Made by a program: the position numbers and the translations under genes. From IMG/VR virus record IMGVR_UViG_3300048011_000285, positions 1-64,000 of that record: 64,000 nucleotides of DNA; one strand, written 5' to 3'. Source of the DNA: a virus. This document shows, piece by piece, positions 6,853 to 14,739 of the stretch (the stretch's first letter is position 1; every line of letters begins with the position of its first letter). The notes beneath the pieces are model-generated. The model was not told the origin of the DNA, made no database searches, and was given only the letters and a program-made list of their open reading frames with translations.

Positions 6853-8244
6853 ATGAGTTCCTCAAATTTTAACAAAGAAGTTGAAGATATCGAAAAGTCG
6901 CCTTTGGTTAAAATAAATCCAAATGTACATAATTTATCTAAAACAATGTGCTTCAAGACCTGGAATGATATGATTATCAGTCTGCCTCAGCGCACCGTTA
7001 AGTGGTGTTGTAAAGCACAATATACAGAAGAACAACAGAAGCAACTTACGTTCGACCTTGATATCTTAGAAAATGAAGGACTAGATTTCTTTGTAAATCA
7101 CCCAGTACTCACACAACGTAAATATGAACTGAGTGGTGGGACACGTTCCGATGACTGTGCAGGTTGCTGGAAGACAGAAGATGCAAGTGGAAGTAGTGTA
7201 CGTACCGAGTATACAAAAAACTTTGAAATACTATGGAAACGAAGATTAGAAAAAGCTGTACATCATCCAAAGAAAGCAATACAATTTCATCAAGAGATAC
7301 AACAACATGATGGTTTTCGTTTTATTGAATTAGAACTTACGAACAAATGTAACATGGCATGTGCATATTGTTGGGAAGGTTCTAGTACACGTTGGCAAAA
7401 AGAAACTGGTAATAGAATGCCAGATACAGATGATGCGATATTTTCAAAAGTAATTGGACTACTTAATGAATACTGGGAAGGTGATTTAGGCAAGAACAAC
7501 TATGTTAATTTTAGTCTATTGGGCGGCGAACCGTTCTTTACTAATCACATGTATGAATTTTTAGAAGATTTTATCGTTAACCTAAATGACACGAAACGTA
7601 CAGAACAGCGTATAGTTGTAACCGTCACTACCAATCTAAACTTTCCAAAACACAAGTTTGATAAATTTATGAAACTCGTAAAGAGAACCCCTAATATTCA
7701 ATATCAAATGCAGTTGTCAAACGAAGCAGTTGGTAAGCGCAGTGAACTAATACGATGGGGATTGAACTGGAACACTTGGGATAATAATTTAGATGCATTC
7801 TTTACAGAATCGAAGAAGCATAAAAATTTAATATTAGGATTTGGTTGCGCACATAATAGTTTAAGTTATCCTTATTTTAAAGAATACCTAAAATACATCA
7901 ATGAAAAAGTCATACATCATGATTTTAAAAGAACACTAATATTCCATACGAATTGGGTAGATAATCCAAATCATTTAGCTGTGAATATGATTGATCCTAA
8001 TATGTCAGATGTTGCACAAGAAATAATCGATTATTTTGAGAATGAGTTTACTGCAAATGTATATCAGAAATCAAAATATACAAATGTATTGCATACATTA
8101 AAAAGACATGTAGAATCCACTGTTAGTGATGAAGATAAAGAGAATGCGTTCAAGCAATTTAAAATACTTGAAGACCGTAGAAAAATTTCATTCGTAGAAC
8201 AGTTTCCACACTATAATAGTATAGTTAAAATCCCGCATAAATAA
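6853..8244 (+). CDS. radical SAM protein, 463 aa, in the virion operon
   Basis: The radical SAM core has C166-x3-C170-x2-C173 within the stretch TNKCNMACAYCWEGSSTRW, and a GGEPFF motif for SAM binding. The N-terminal 120 residues hold further cysteines (MCFKTW; WCCKAQY; CAGCW), which could ligate an additional iron-sulphur cluster as in twitch-type enzymes. The C-terminal third lacks a clear SPASM cysteine set. It starts 6 bases after the multidomain protein and is followed by a late promoter at 8252. A radical SAM enzyme co-transcribed with virion proteins suggests that it acts late, perhaps on a virion or envelope component. Substrate unknown. Confidence 0.85.
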   Translation: MSSSNFNKEVEDIEKSPLVKINPNVHNLSKTMCFKTWNDMIISLPQRTVKWCCKAQYTEEQQKQLTFDLDILENEGLDFFVNHPVLTQRKYELSGGTRSDDCAGCWKTEDASGSSVRTEYTKNFEILWKRRLEKAVHHPKKAIQFHQEIQQHDGFRFIELELTNKCNMACAYCWEGSSTRWQKETGNRMPDTDDAIFSKVIGLLNEYWEGDLGKNNYVNFSLLGGEPFFTNHMYEFLEDFIVNLNDTKRTEQRIVVTVTTNLNFPKHKFDKFMKLVKRTPNIQYQMQLSNEAVGKRSELIRWGLNWNTWDNNLDAFFTESKKHKNLILGFGCAHNSLSYPYFKEYLKYINEKVIHHDFKRTLIFHTNWVDNPNHLAVNMIDPNMSDVAQEIIDYFENEFTANVYQKSKYTNVLHTLKRHVESTVSDEDKENAFKQFKILEDRRKISFVEQFPHYNSIVKIPHK

Positions 8245-8251
8245 CATATAA

Positions 8252-8259
8252 GATAAATA
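8252..8259 (+). promoter_or_regulatory. T4-type late promoter octamer
   Basis: GATAAATA five bases before the ATG at 8265. A T4 late start would fall at or next to the ATG, implying a leaderless first gene and proper leaders only for the next gene at 8480. Confidence 0.65.
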
Positions 8260-8264
8260 CTATT

Positions 8265-8468
8265 ATGAAAATAAATGAAATCATATCCGAAACTTTCGCT
8301 GGCTCATTTGCCGGGGTGAACACTTCCTTAGGAGGTGGCGATCCTGCTGCAAGTATATATGCTAAAAAGCCAAAGGGTAAGAAGAAAAAAACTAAAATGG
8401 GTTACAGTGCAGATGTCGGTAATCTTGCATACAATAAACCAGTCAAAACACAAATGATTAAAAGATAA
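8265..8468 (+). CDS. small basic head-protein candidate, 67 aa
   Basis: The product opens MKINEIISETFAGSF, with I-S-E/T fitting a prohead-protease site, then has a glycine-rich segment and a very basic tract (KKPKGKKKKTK). It resembles small internal or core head proteins that bind DNA, although I cannot name a family. The ATG lies five bases after the late promoter octamer at 8252-8259 and has no Shine-Dalgarno sequence. It is followed 11 bases later by the 565-residue gene, so the two are probably co-transcribed late. Confidence 0.6.
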   Translation: MKINEIISETFAGSFAGVNTSLGGGDPAASIYAKKPKGKKKKTKMGYSADVGNLAYNKPVKTQMIKR

Positions 8469-8479
8469 GGTAGAATAAA

Positions 8480-10177
8480 ATGAAACTGTCACAACTAATC
8501 GAGTCTTTTGTAATCTCTAATGATGAATTCGAAGATTACCTAAATAGAGCTACGGAACAATTAACACAAGAACTACAGTCAGGTAAGAACCCACGTGACG
8601 CAGTTCATGATTTAGCACTAACATTCGCAGATCAGCACAACAAATCATATGATGCATACACACGTATGTCAGACTCATTATCAGCAAGAATGCATACACT
8701 AGAACTAGATGGTTCAACGTCTACTGAAATAGCTCCTGCCGATATGACGAATGGACCAGAAATGTCTGACATGGGTATGGATGATATGAGCGCAGAACCA
8801 GAGATGATGACAGACCCAATGGGTGACATGGAAATGGAAACTCCAGCACAAGACGAAATGCCAGGTGACAGTGACATGGAAGATTATGCTGCGGTAATGG
8901 ACAATGAGCCAGAAATTGAAGAATCAGTAAACGAAGGTACAAAAGGTTGTGCAGATTGTGACTGGATCAAAGATGAAACTGACGGCGACATTGATACCTG
9001 TGATGAGTGTGCGGCAGAAAAGCGCAAGACTAATGAGAGCGGTATTCTTTATAAAGCAGGCAAAAAGAAGTACGGCGAAAAAGGTATGAAAAAGATTCAA
9101 TCAGCTGCAGGCAAAGGCGCTTCAGCAGAAGAAATTGGACGTATCAAAGATCAGCATAATAAGAAAAAGAAGACAACTGAAGCATCAGACGCAGATGAGA
9201 AAGCACGTCAACGTGCATTTGCTAAAGCAGATGAACCAGAACGTGGTGAGAAACCTAAAAAGGTATCTCTAAAGAAAGCACCTTGGGAAGAGTCAGTAAA
9301 CGAAGGCGATGATACAGTTAAAGTAGTCTTTAGAAAATTCGATAATGGTGATGTGATTGCATTGTTCCCAGAAGAAGAACAGGGTCGTGGACTGATTACT
9401 TCATACATGGAAATTGGTCAGCATGGTGACGCATCTAAGTCATTGATTACTGACTTAGAACCAGCATCAAAAGAAGAATACGCAAAACTAGCCGCTGAAC
9501 TAAAGCGCATTGGTTATGATATTGTTATGGCAGAGTCAGTTAATGAAGCGAAAGCATCAGTACTAGATCAACTACAAAGCATTGTAGATGACAAGCAAGC
9601 AAAATCAATTAAGTTTGATGACGGTTCTTCAAAAGTAGACATGTTCACAGCATCAGCTATCACACAAGTACATGCTAAAGTAAACGATGATAACAAAGCT
9701 AAAATTGAAAAAATGCTTAACACTCGTACAGGTTTAATGAAGATTGCTAAAGTTGCAATGGGCGCATTAAAAGAAGGCAAGCTAGATGAAATTCTTCCAG
9801 CAGTAGGCGCCGTAGCAGGTGGAGTTGCAAGAGCAGCAATGTCAAAAGGCATTAAAGGTGCGGCGACACGTGCGGGTATCAAAGGCGTAGCAAATAAAAT
9901 GTCAAATAACAATGAAGCAAATGACATAGCCGATAGAATTATGCGTACAAGTTCACGTCAATCTTTCTCAGAGTATAATGAGTTCTACAAAGAACTAGAC
10001 AAAGCGGCAAAGGAAGGAAAGAAGAAGGGTGATACAATCTCCGTCGGTGGGACTAAAATCAAACTGAAATCAGCTCCTAAGCCAATGGATCAACTTTCAG
10101 ACGCAGAGATGGATAAAATTGATGCATTAGCAATTCGTCTAAGTGAAAAAGGTTGTTCATCAAAATATAAAAAATAA
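8480..10177 (+). CDS. putative internal head polyprotein, 565 aa
   Basis: It opens MKLSQLIESFVIS (capsid-targeting-like). Residues about 80-147 are Met/Asp/Glu-rich. Three exact junction motifs occur: ESVNEG at 148-153 and 271-276, and ESVNEA at 352-357. After the first junction comes a four-cysteine zinc-ribbon-like unit (CADCDW ... CDEC), then a basic helix AGKKKYGEKGMKKIQSAAGK, a type seen in marine phage head proteins. The third segment is a small alpha/beta domain and the last is helical and Gly/Ala-rich. The recurring V-N-E/(G,A) sites fit the hydrophobic-x-Glu rule of T4 gp21-like protease, so the product may be cut into four pieces. No enzyme motif is recognised. Confidence 0.6.
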   Translation: MKLSQLIESFVISNDEFEDYLNRATEQLTQELQSGKNPRDAVHDLALTFADQHNKSYDAYTRMSDSLSARMHTLELDGSTSTEIAPADMTNGPEMSDMGMDDMSAEPEMMTDPMGDMEMETPAQDEMPGDSDMEDYAAVMDNEPEIEESVNEGTKGCADCDWIKDETDGDIDTCDECAAEKRKTNESGILYKAGKKKYGEKGMKKIQSAAGKGASAEEIGRIKDQHNKKKKTTEASDADEKARQRAFAKADEPERGEKPKKVSLKKAPWEESVNEGDDTVKVVFRKFDNGDVIALFPEEEQGRGLITSYMEIGQHGDASKSLITDLEPASKEEYAKLAAELKRIGYDIVMAESVNEAKASVLDQLQSIVDDKQAKSIKFDDGSSKVDMFTASAITQVHAKVNDDNKAKIEKMLNTRTGLMKIAKVAMGALKEGKLDEILPAVGAVAGGVARAAMSKGIKGAATRAGIKGVANKMSNNNEANDIADRIMRTSSRQSFSEYNEFYKELDKAAKEGKKKGDTISVGGTKIKLKSAPKPMDQLSDAEMDKIDALAIRLSEKGCSSKYKK

Positions 10178-10180
10178 CTA

Positions 10181-10209
10181 TTGACATAAGAACACCTCTG
10201 TGTTATATT
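10181..10209 (+). promoter_or_regulatory. sigma70-type promoter
   Basis: TTGACA (10181-10186), a 17-base spacer, TATATT (10204-10209). The expected start lies within the hairpin at 10214-10232, so the mRNA for DsbA and polymerase would begin with a 5' stem-loop. Confidence 0.8.
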
Positions 10210-10213
10210 AAAG

Positions 10214-10240
10214 GGAACTCAATTAAGAGTTCCTTTTTTT
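10214..10240 (+). terminator. terminator hairpin overlapping a promoter start
   Basis: GGAACTC-AATTA-GAGTTCC (7-bp stem, 5-base loop) followed by eight T. It can end transcription of the virion genes, while the promoter at 10181-10209 starts within it. Confidence 0.75.
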
Positions 10241-10264
10241 ATAACCTTATGAGGAGATTAACAC

Positions 10265-10525
10265 ATGTCATTAGATAGCATTTCAAGCGAAGAAAAAGCA
10301 AAACTGAAGCAACTTGTAGACGAAGGATGTTCTGTATTACAAGAAGTAGATGACCTTAAAGGTGGTCTGCGTGATACTGTAAAAGCTATTGCAGAAGAAC
10401 TAGATATCAAACCTGCTGTACTCAACAAAGCAATTTCACTCGCACACAAAGCAAATCTTCAAGGTGCGAAACAAGACTTCGAAGACGTTGAAACTGTACT
10501 TGAGACTGTAGGACGCACACTATAA
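10265..10525 (+). CDS. dsbA: DsbA-like double-stranded DNA-binding protein (late transcription)
   Basis: An 86-residue helical protein. The central LRDTVKAIAEELDIKPAVLN and following NKAISLAHKA match the phage DsbA family known in T4 and marine T4-like phages. T4 DsbA binds dsDNA and assists transcription from late promoters. The ATG has the Shine-Dalgarno GAGGAG at 10250-10255. It directly abuts the DNA polymerase gene (stop 10525, next start 10526) and lies behind the promoter at 10181, so it is made with replication proteins. The late octamers in this window are the natural targets of such a system. Confidence 0.75.
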   Translation: MSLDSISSEEKAKLKQLVDEGCSVLQEVDDLKGGLRDTVKAIAEELDIKPAVLNKAISLAHKANLQGAKQDFEDVETVLETVGRTL

Positions 10526-13324
10526 ATGAGCTATGTAGACGCATACTACAACAAAGATAAAGATATTGTGCAAGTTGTTGAGCGTATCAACGGCAAACGC
10601 ATTTATCAAGACTATCCTGCGTGGCGTACATTCTATGTACGTGACGATAGGGGATCTCATACAAGTATTCACGGCGAGAAAGTACGTCAAGTAAAAGTGA
10701 AACGCTTAAAGGATATGCATAAAGAGCTACGTATAAACTCAGATAAAAAGATTTATGAAAGTGATATTAAACCTGAGGTTCGCTGTTTAGCAGAGAACTA
10801 TCTAGGTAAGGACTCTCCTGAATTGAATGTAGCGTTTTTCGATATCGAGGTAGACTTTGATGCTGACCGAGGCTTTGCTCCGCCAGAAGATCCGTTCATG
10901 CCAATTACAGCGATTACAGTTCATCTACAGTGGTTAGACCAACTTGTAACGTTTGTTATCCCGCCTGAAAATATGCGTGATGGTGCAGGACTAGAAGAAG
11001 CACAACGTCTGTGTGATAAATTCGAGAATACATTCTTGTATCTATCAGAAGCAGATATGCTTAACGACTTTCTAGCCCTCATTGAGGATGCAGATGTTCT
11101 CAGTGGTTGGAACTCTGAGGGTTTCGATATTCCATATACTGTCAATCGTATTATTCGTATTTTAAGTAAATCGCATTTGCGCAAACTATGTTTGTGGGAC
11201 TTGATGCCGAAGTCAAAGATGATTGTCAAGTATGGACGTGAACAACAGAGCTACGTGTTATCTGGTCGCATTCACCTTGATTATCTTGAACTGTATCGCA
11301 AGTATACATATCATGAAATGCATTCATATTCACTTGATGCTATTGGTGAATACGAAGTAGGTGAGAAGAAGATTGCTTATGAAGGTACACTAGATCAGTT
11401 GTACAACCAAGACTTCTACAAGTTTATTGAATATAATAGACAAGACGTTGCACTACTTGACCAGTTGGATAAGAAGCTACGCTTTATTGATTTAGCAAAC
11501 GAAATTGCACACGACAATACTGTTAACATTCAAACTACGATGGGTGCGGTTGCTGTTACTGAACAAGCCATCATTAACGAAGCACATCGACGGGGTATGG
11601 TTGTCCCAGATAGAAAACGCCGTAGTTGGGATACAGAAGAGGAAGATTATGAGCCCACTCTAGAGGAAGAAGCAGATGCAGAAGCACAGAAAGCTGCAGG
11701 CGCATTTGTTGCTGACCCACAAAAGGGCATACAACGCTGGGTAGCAGGCATTGATATTAACTCACTATATCCTTCTATCATTCGAGCCTTGAATATGTCA
11801 CCAGAGACTATTACTGCACAGCTACGACAAGATTATACAACTGAAATGATTTCATCACGTATTCAAAAAGGTCGTGGCGGAAAGAATAAAGGCTTTGGTG
11901 CAGCACAAGCATGGGAAGATACATTCTGTACAGAAGAATTCCGTTTCATGAATGAGAAAGATAAAACACATATGATGCATCTTGATATGGAGAACGAAGA
12001 GGTTCATCAAGTATCAGGCGCAGAAGCATATGATTTGCTTTATAACTCAGGGTTACCTTGGGCTATGAGTGCAAATGGTACTGTCTTCAAGCAAGATGTA
12101 CAAGGGATCATCCCTAGCTTGCTAGAGCGTTGGTATGCAGAACGTAAAGTTCTACAGAAGAACATGCGCGAAGTTCGTGAAAAAGGCGGAACTGATGAAG
12201 AGATTGCATTCTGGGATAAACGACAACTTGTTAAAAAGATTAACTTGAACAGTCTGTATGGTGCGATTTTGAATCAGGGTTGTCGCTTTTACGATAAACG
12301 CATCGGACAATCAACTACATTGTCTGGTCGTTGTATCACACGTCACATGGGTGCTAAGACTAATGAAGTTATCGATGGCACGTATGACTATAAAGGCAAG
12401 TCTGTAATCTATGGCGACACTGACTCTATCTATTATTCAATGTATCCTTCATATCAAAAAGAGATTGATAGCGGTGAGATTGAATGGGATAAAGAAATTG
12501 CTCTGACAATGTATGATGAAATTGCTGACCAAGTGAATTCAAGTTTCCCTGACTTTATGAAAGAGTTCTTTAACTGTCCACGTAAGCAAGGTGAAATCAT
12601 TGCAGCGGGCCGTGAAAACTTAGCAACAATGGCTATCTTCATTAAGAAGAAACGCTATGCTATGTTGATTTACGATGATGATGGTGTACGCCGTGACGTA
12701 GATGGTAAGCCTGGTAAAGTGAAAGCTATGGGACTTGATTTGAAACGTAGTGATACGCCAGACTATATGCAGAAGTTTTTGAGTGAATGTCTACTTACTG
12801 TTCTTACTGACGGCACACAAGATGATCTTATTGAAATGGTAAAAGAATTCAAGAAAGAGTTTCGTGAAAAACCCGGTTGGGAGAAGGGTACTCCTAAGCG
12901 TGTTAACAATTTGACTAAATTCAAGAATGATGTTGCGAAATATAAGAAAGCACAAAATGCTGAATTTAAATTGCGTAGTTCAGAAGATAAGCTACAGAAG
13001 CCAAGACTTCCGGGGCATGTAAGTGCGGCTCTTAATTGGAATACATTGCGTGAAATGAATAGCGACAAATACTCAGTTGAGATTACAGATGGCATGAAAA
13101 CTATCGTATGTAAACTCAAAGACAACCCAATGAAGATTACAAGTGTTGCATATCCAATTGATGAGTCTCGCATTCCACAATGGTTTCAAGACTTACCGTT
13201 TGATCATGATTTGATGGAAACAGCAATTATTGACAAGAAGATTGATAATCTTATTGGTGTTCTTAAATGGGACTTGAGTGCGGCAAGCACTAGTGAAACT
13301 TTTGATAATTTGTTTGATTTTTAA
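10526..13324 (+). CDS. family B DNA polymerase (T4 gp43-like)
   Basis: A 932-residue replicative polymerase with 3'-5' exonuclease. The exonuclease motif I FFDIEVDFD is at about 109-117 and SGWNSEGFDIPY is motif II. Polymerase motif A DINSLYPSIIRALNMSPET is at about 410, motif B KKINLNSLYGAILNQG at about 570, and motif C IYGDTDSIYYSM at about 630. All catalytic aspartates are present and the length fits T4-like enzymes. It is coupled to dsbA upstream and overlaps the following methyltransferase start by one base (TAATG). It lies far from gp45 by only one gene, as expected of a replication block. Confidence 0.97.
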   Translation: MSYVDAYYNKDKDIVQVVERINGKRIYQDYPAWRTFYVRDDRGSHTSIHGEKVRQVKVKRLKDMHKELRINSDKKIYESDIKPEVRCLAENYLGKDSPELNVAFFDIEVDFDADRGFAPPEDPFMPITAITVHLQWLDQLVTFVIPPENMRDGAGLEEAQRLCDKFENTFLYLSEADMLNDFLALIEDADVLSGWNSEGFDIPYTVNRIIRILSKSHLRKLCLWDLMPKSKMIVKYGREQQSYVLSGRIHLDYLELYRKYTYHEMHSYSLDAIGEYEVGEKKIAYEGTLDQLYNQDFYKFIEYNRQDVALLDQLDKKLRFIDLANEIAHDNTVNIQTTMGAVAVTEQAIINEAHRRGMVVPDRKRRSWDTEEEDYEPTLEEEADAEAQKAAGAFVADPQKGIQRWVAGIDINSLYPSIIRALNMSPETITAQLRQDYTTEMISSRIQKGRGGKNKGFGAAQAWEDTFCTEEFRFMNEKDKTHMMHLDMENEEVHQVSGAEAYDLLYNSGLPWAMSANGTVFKQDVQGIIPSLLERWYAERKVLQKNMREVREKGGTDEEIAFWDKRQLVKKINLNSLYGAILNQGCRFYDKRIGQSTTLSGRCITRHMGAKTNEVIDGTYDYKGKSVIYGDTDSIYYSMYPSYQKEIDSGEIEWDKEIALTMYDEIADQVNSSFPDFMKEFFNCPRKQGEIIAAGRENLATMAIFIKKKRYAMLIYDDDGVRRDVDGKPGKVKAMGLDLKRSDTPDYMQKFLSECLLTVLTDGTQDDLIEMVKEFKKEFREKPGWEKGTPKRVNNLTKFKNDVAKYKKAQNAEFKLRSSEDKLQKPRLPGHVSAALNWNTLREMNSDKYSVEITDGMKTIVCKLKDNPMKITSVAYPIDESRIPQWFQDLPFDHDLMETAIIDKKIDNLIGVLKWDLSAASTSETFDNLFDF

Positions 13325-13908
13325 TGGCTAAAAGAACACACTTAGAACTAGTACAAAACTTAGGTAGAAATGCTGCATCGGATGAGTGTTATACTCCACC
13401 CGATTCAGTTGAACCATTGTTGAAGTACTTAGATAAAGATAAGACTTACTATGAAGCAACTAGCGGAAAGTCAGGGCTTATTGTAGAAGGATTTGCCAAG
13501 TTTGGTTATAATATCGAACCTAGTAATGGAAAAGATTTCTTTGAATGTGCACCTAGTGATGTGCATGATGGAGTTATCACAAACCCTCCCTACTCACTAA
13601 AAGATAAGTTTATCCGACATTGTTATGATTTGGGTAAACCGTTTGCTCTATTCTTACCAGTAGCAAGTTTTCAAGGATCAGCACGTGGTAAGATGTTTAT
13701 GGAGTATGGCATGTCAGCACTAGTATACAACAATCGTGTTGACTTCACAGGAGGAGGATCCCCAACATTCGGTAACGCTTGGTTTATACATGGGTTCTTA
13801 CCACCGAATACAATCTATTGGGTAGATAATCCATCTACAGCAAATCCAAGAAAACAAAAAACAGATGATATTGCAGAAAAAACGTTTGACACGTTGTTTG
13901 ATTTGTGA
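13324..13908 (+). CDS. DNA methyltransferase, N6-adenine type
   Basis: A 194-residue protein with the catalytic motif NPPYS (ITNPPYSLKDKF) typical of N6-adenine or N4-cytosine methyltransferases, and the motif-I-like stretch YYEATSGKSGLIVEGFAKFG for S-adenosylmethionine. There is no clear target recognition domain, so it is a minimal enzyme of the kind common in phages. It could protect phage DNA from restriction. The start overlaps the polymerase stop (TAATG) and its 3' end contains the promoter for the clamp gene. Sequence specificity cannot be read. Its cofactor could come from the phage's own MetK (20883). Confidence 0.75.
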   Translation: MAKRTHLELVQNLGRNAASDECYTPPDSVEPLLKYLDKDKTYYEATSGKSGLIVEGFAKFGYNIEPSNGKDFFECAPSDVHDGVITNPPYSLKDKFIRHCYDLGKPFALFLPVASFQGSARGKMFMEYGMSALVYNNRVDFTGGGSPTFGNAWFIHGFLPPNTIYWVDNPSTANPRKQKTDDIAEKTFDTLFDL

Positions 13909-13914
13909 TATAGT
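13886..13914 (+). promoter_or_regulatory. sigma70-type promoter
   Basis: TTGACA (13886-13891), a 17-base spacer, TATAGT (13909-13914). It lies within the end of the methyltransferase gene and drives the clamp and probably the 7-deazaguanine genes downstream. Confidence 0.8.
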
Positions 13915-13941
13915 AGAACTAATAAAATATAGGAGAACGCA

Positions 13942-14697
13942 ATGCGTGACATTTTAAAAGATATTGTGAAGCACACACATTCGCTTGGTATCATCCAAGC
14001 AGCAAAAGTGACAACAGACAGCGAAGCAACAACACTAGATGCGATGGACGATGACCGTACCGTTGTACTACGTGCAAAGCTACATGACCGTGTACCAGAA
14101 TTTGAAGGCAAGTTCGGTCTAGGTCGTCTTGGGGTACTAAACGGTTATCTCGGTTATGAAAGCCGCAACAACGAAAATGAAGTCGTGGGTACACATGTAG
14201 AGATTAATCGTGTAGAGCGCAACGGCGAAGAAGTTCCAGCAGAGTTTAACTTTACTATTCCAGGTATTCTGAATTCTACATATCGTGTAATCACCGCAGA
14301 ACTTGTTGATGCACAGATCAAAACAGCAAACTTCAAAGGTGCAAAGTGGGATGTTGAAGTAATGCCAACACAACAAGCAATCAAAGATTTGCAAACTGTT
14401 GCGGGTATTCTATCAGCATATGATCCATTGTTCACAGTACGTACAGTAGACGGAAATCTACAGTTTACAATTGGTGATGCATCTACAGATAAAGCAGAGA
14501 TTACATTTGCTCGTAATGTAGAAGGCGAACTTAAATCGGGTTGGTCATTCCCACTTTCAACAGTGTTGACAATTCTAAAATTAGGTGATACATCATCTAT
14601 GAGCATTAAAATCTCGGATCAAGGTGCAATGGCTATTCATGTCGATAGCGGAATGGGCCTATATGAGTACATTTTACCTGCTAAATCTGGTAATTAA
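13942..14697 (+). CDS. DNA polymerase sliding clamp (T4 gp45-like)
   Basis: The 251-residue protein has the alternating beta-strand composition and length of gp45 clamps of marine T4-like phages. Recognisable stretches are FGLGRLGVLNGYLGY, GILNSTYRV and the C-terminal GMGLYEYILPAK. The clamp encircles DNA, confers processivity on gp43, and in T4 also activates late transcription. A Shine-Dalgarno AGGAGA (13932-13937) precedes the ATG and a sigma70 promoter lies at 13886. No clamp-loader genes are visible in this window. Confidence 0.85.
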   Translation: MRDILKDIVKHTHSLGIIQAAKVTTDSEATTLDAMDDDRTVVLRAKLHDRVPEFEGKFGLGRLGVLNGYLGYESRNNENEVVGTHVEINRVERNGEEVPAEFNFTIPGILNSTYRVITAELVDAQIKTANFKGAKWDVEVMPTQQAIKDLQTVAGILSAYDPLFTVRTVDGNLQFTIGDASTDKAEITFARNVEGELKSGWSFPLSTVLTILKLGDTSSMSIKISDQGAMAIHVDSGMGLYEYILPAKSGN

Positions 14698-14739
14698 CCT
14701 AAATAAAAGTATAACAATATACAAAGGATACAATAATAA

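Noticed and set aside
8721-8942. Minus-strand frames opposite the 565-residue head protein
   Set aside because: They arise from the Met/Asp/Glu-rich codons of the sense gene and have no start signals.
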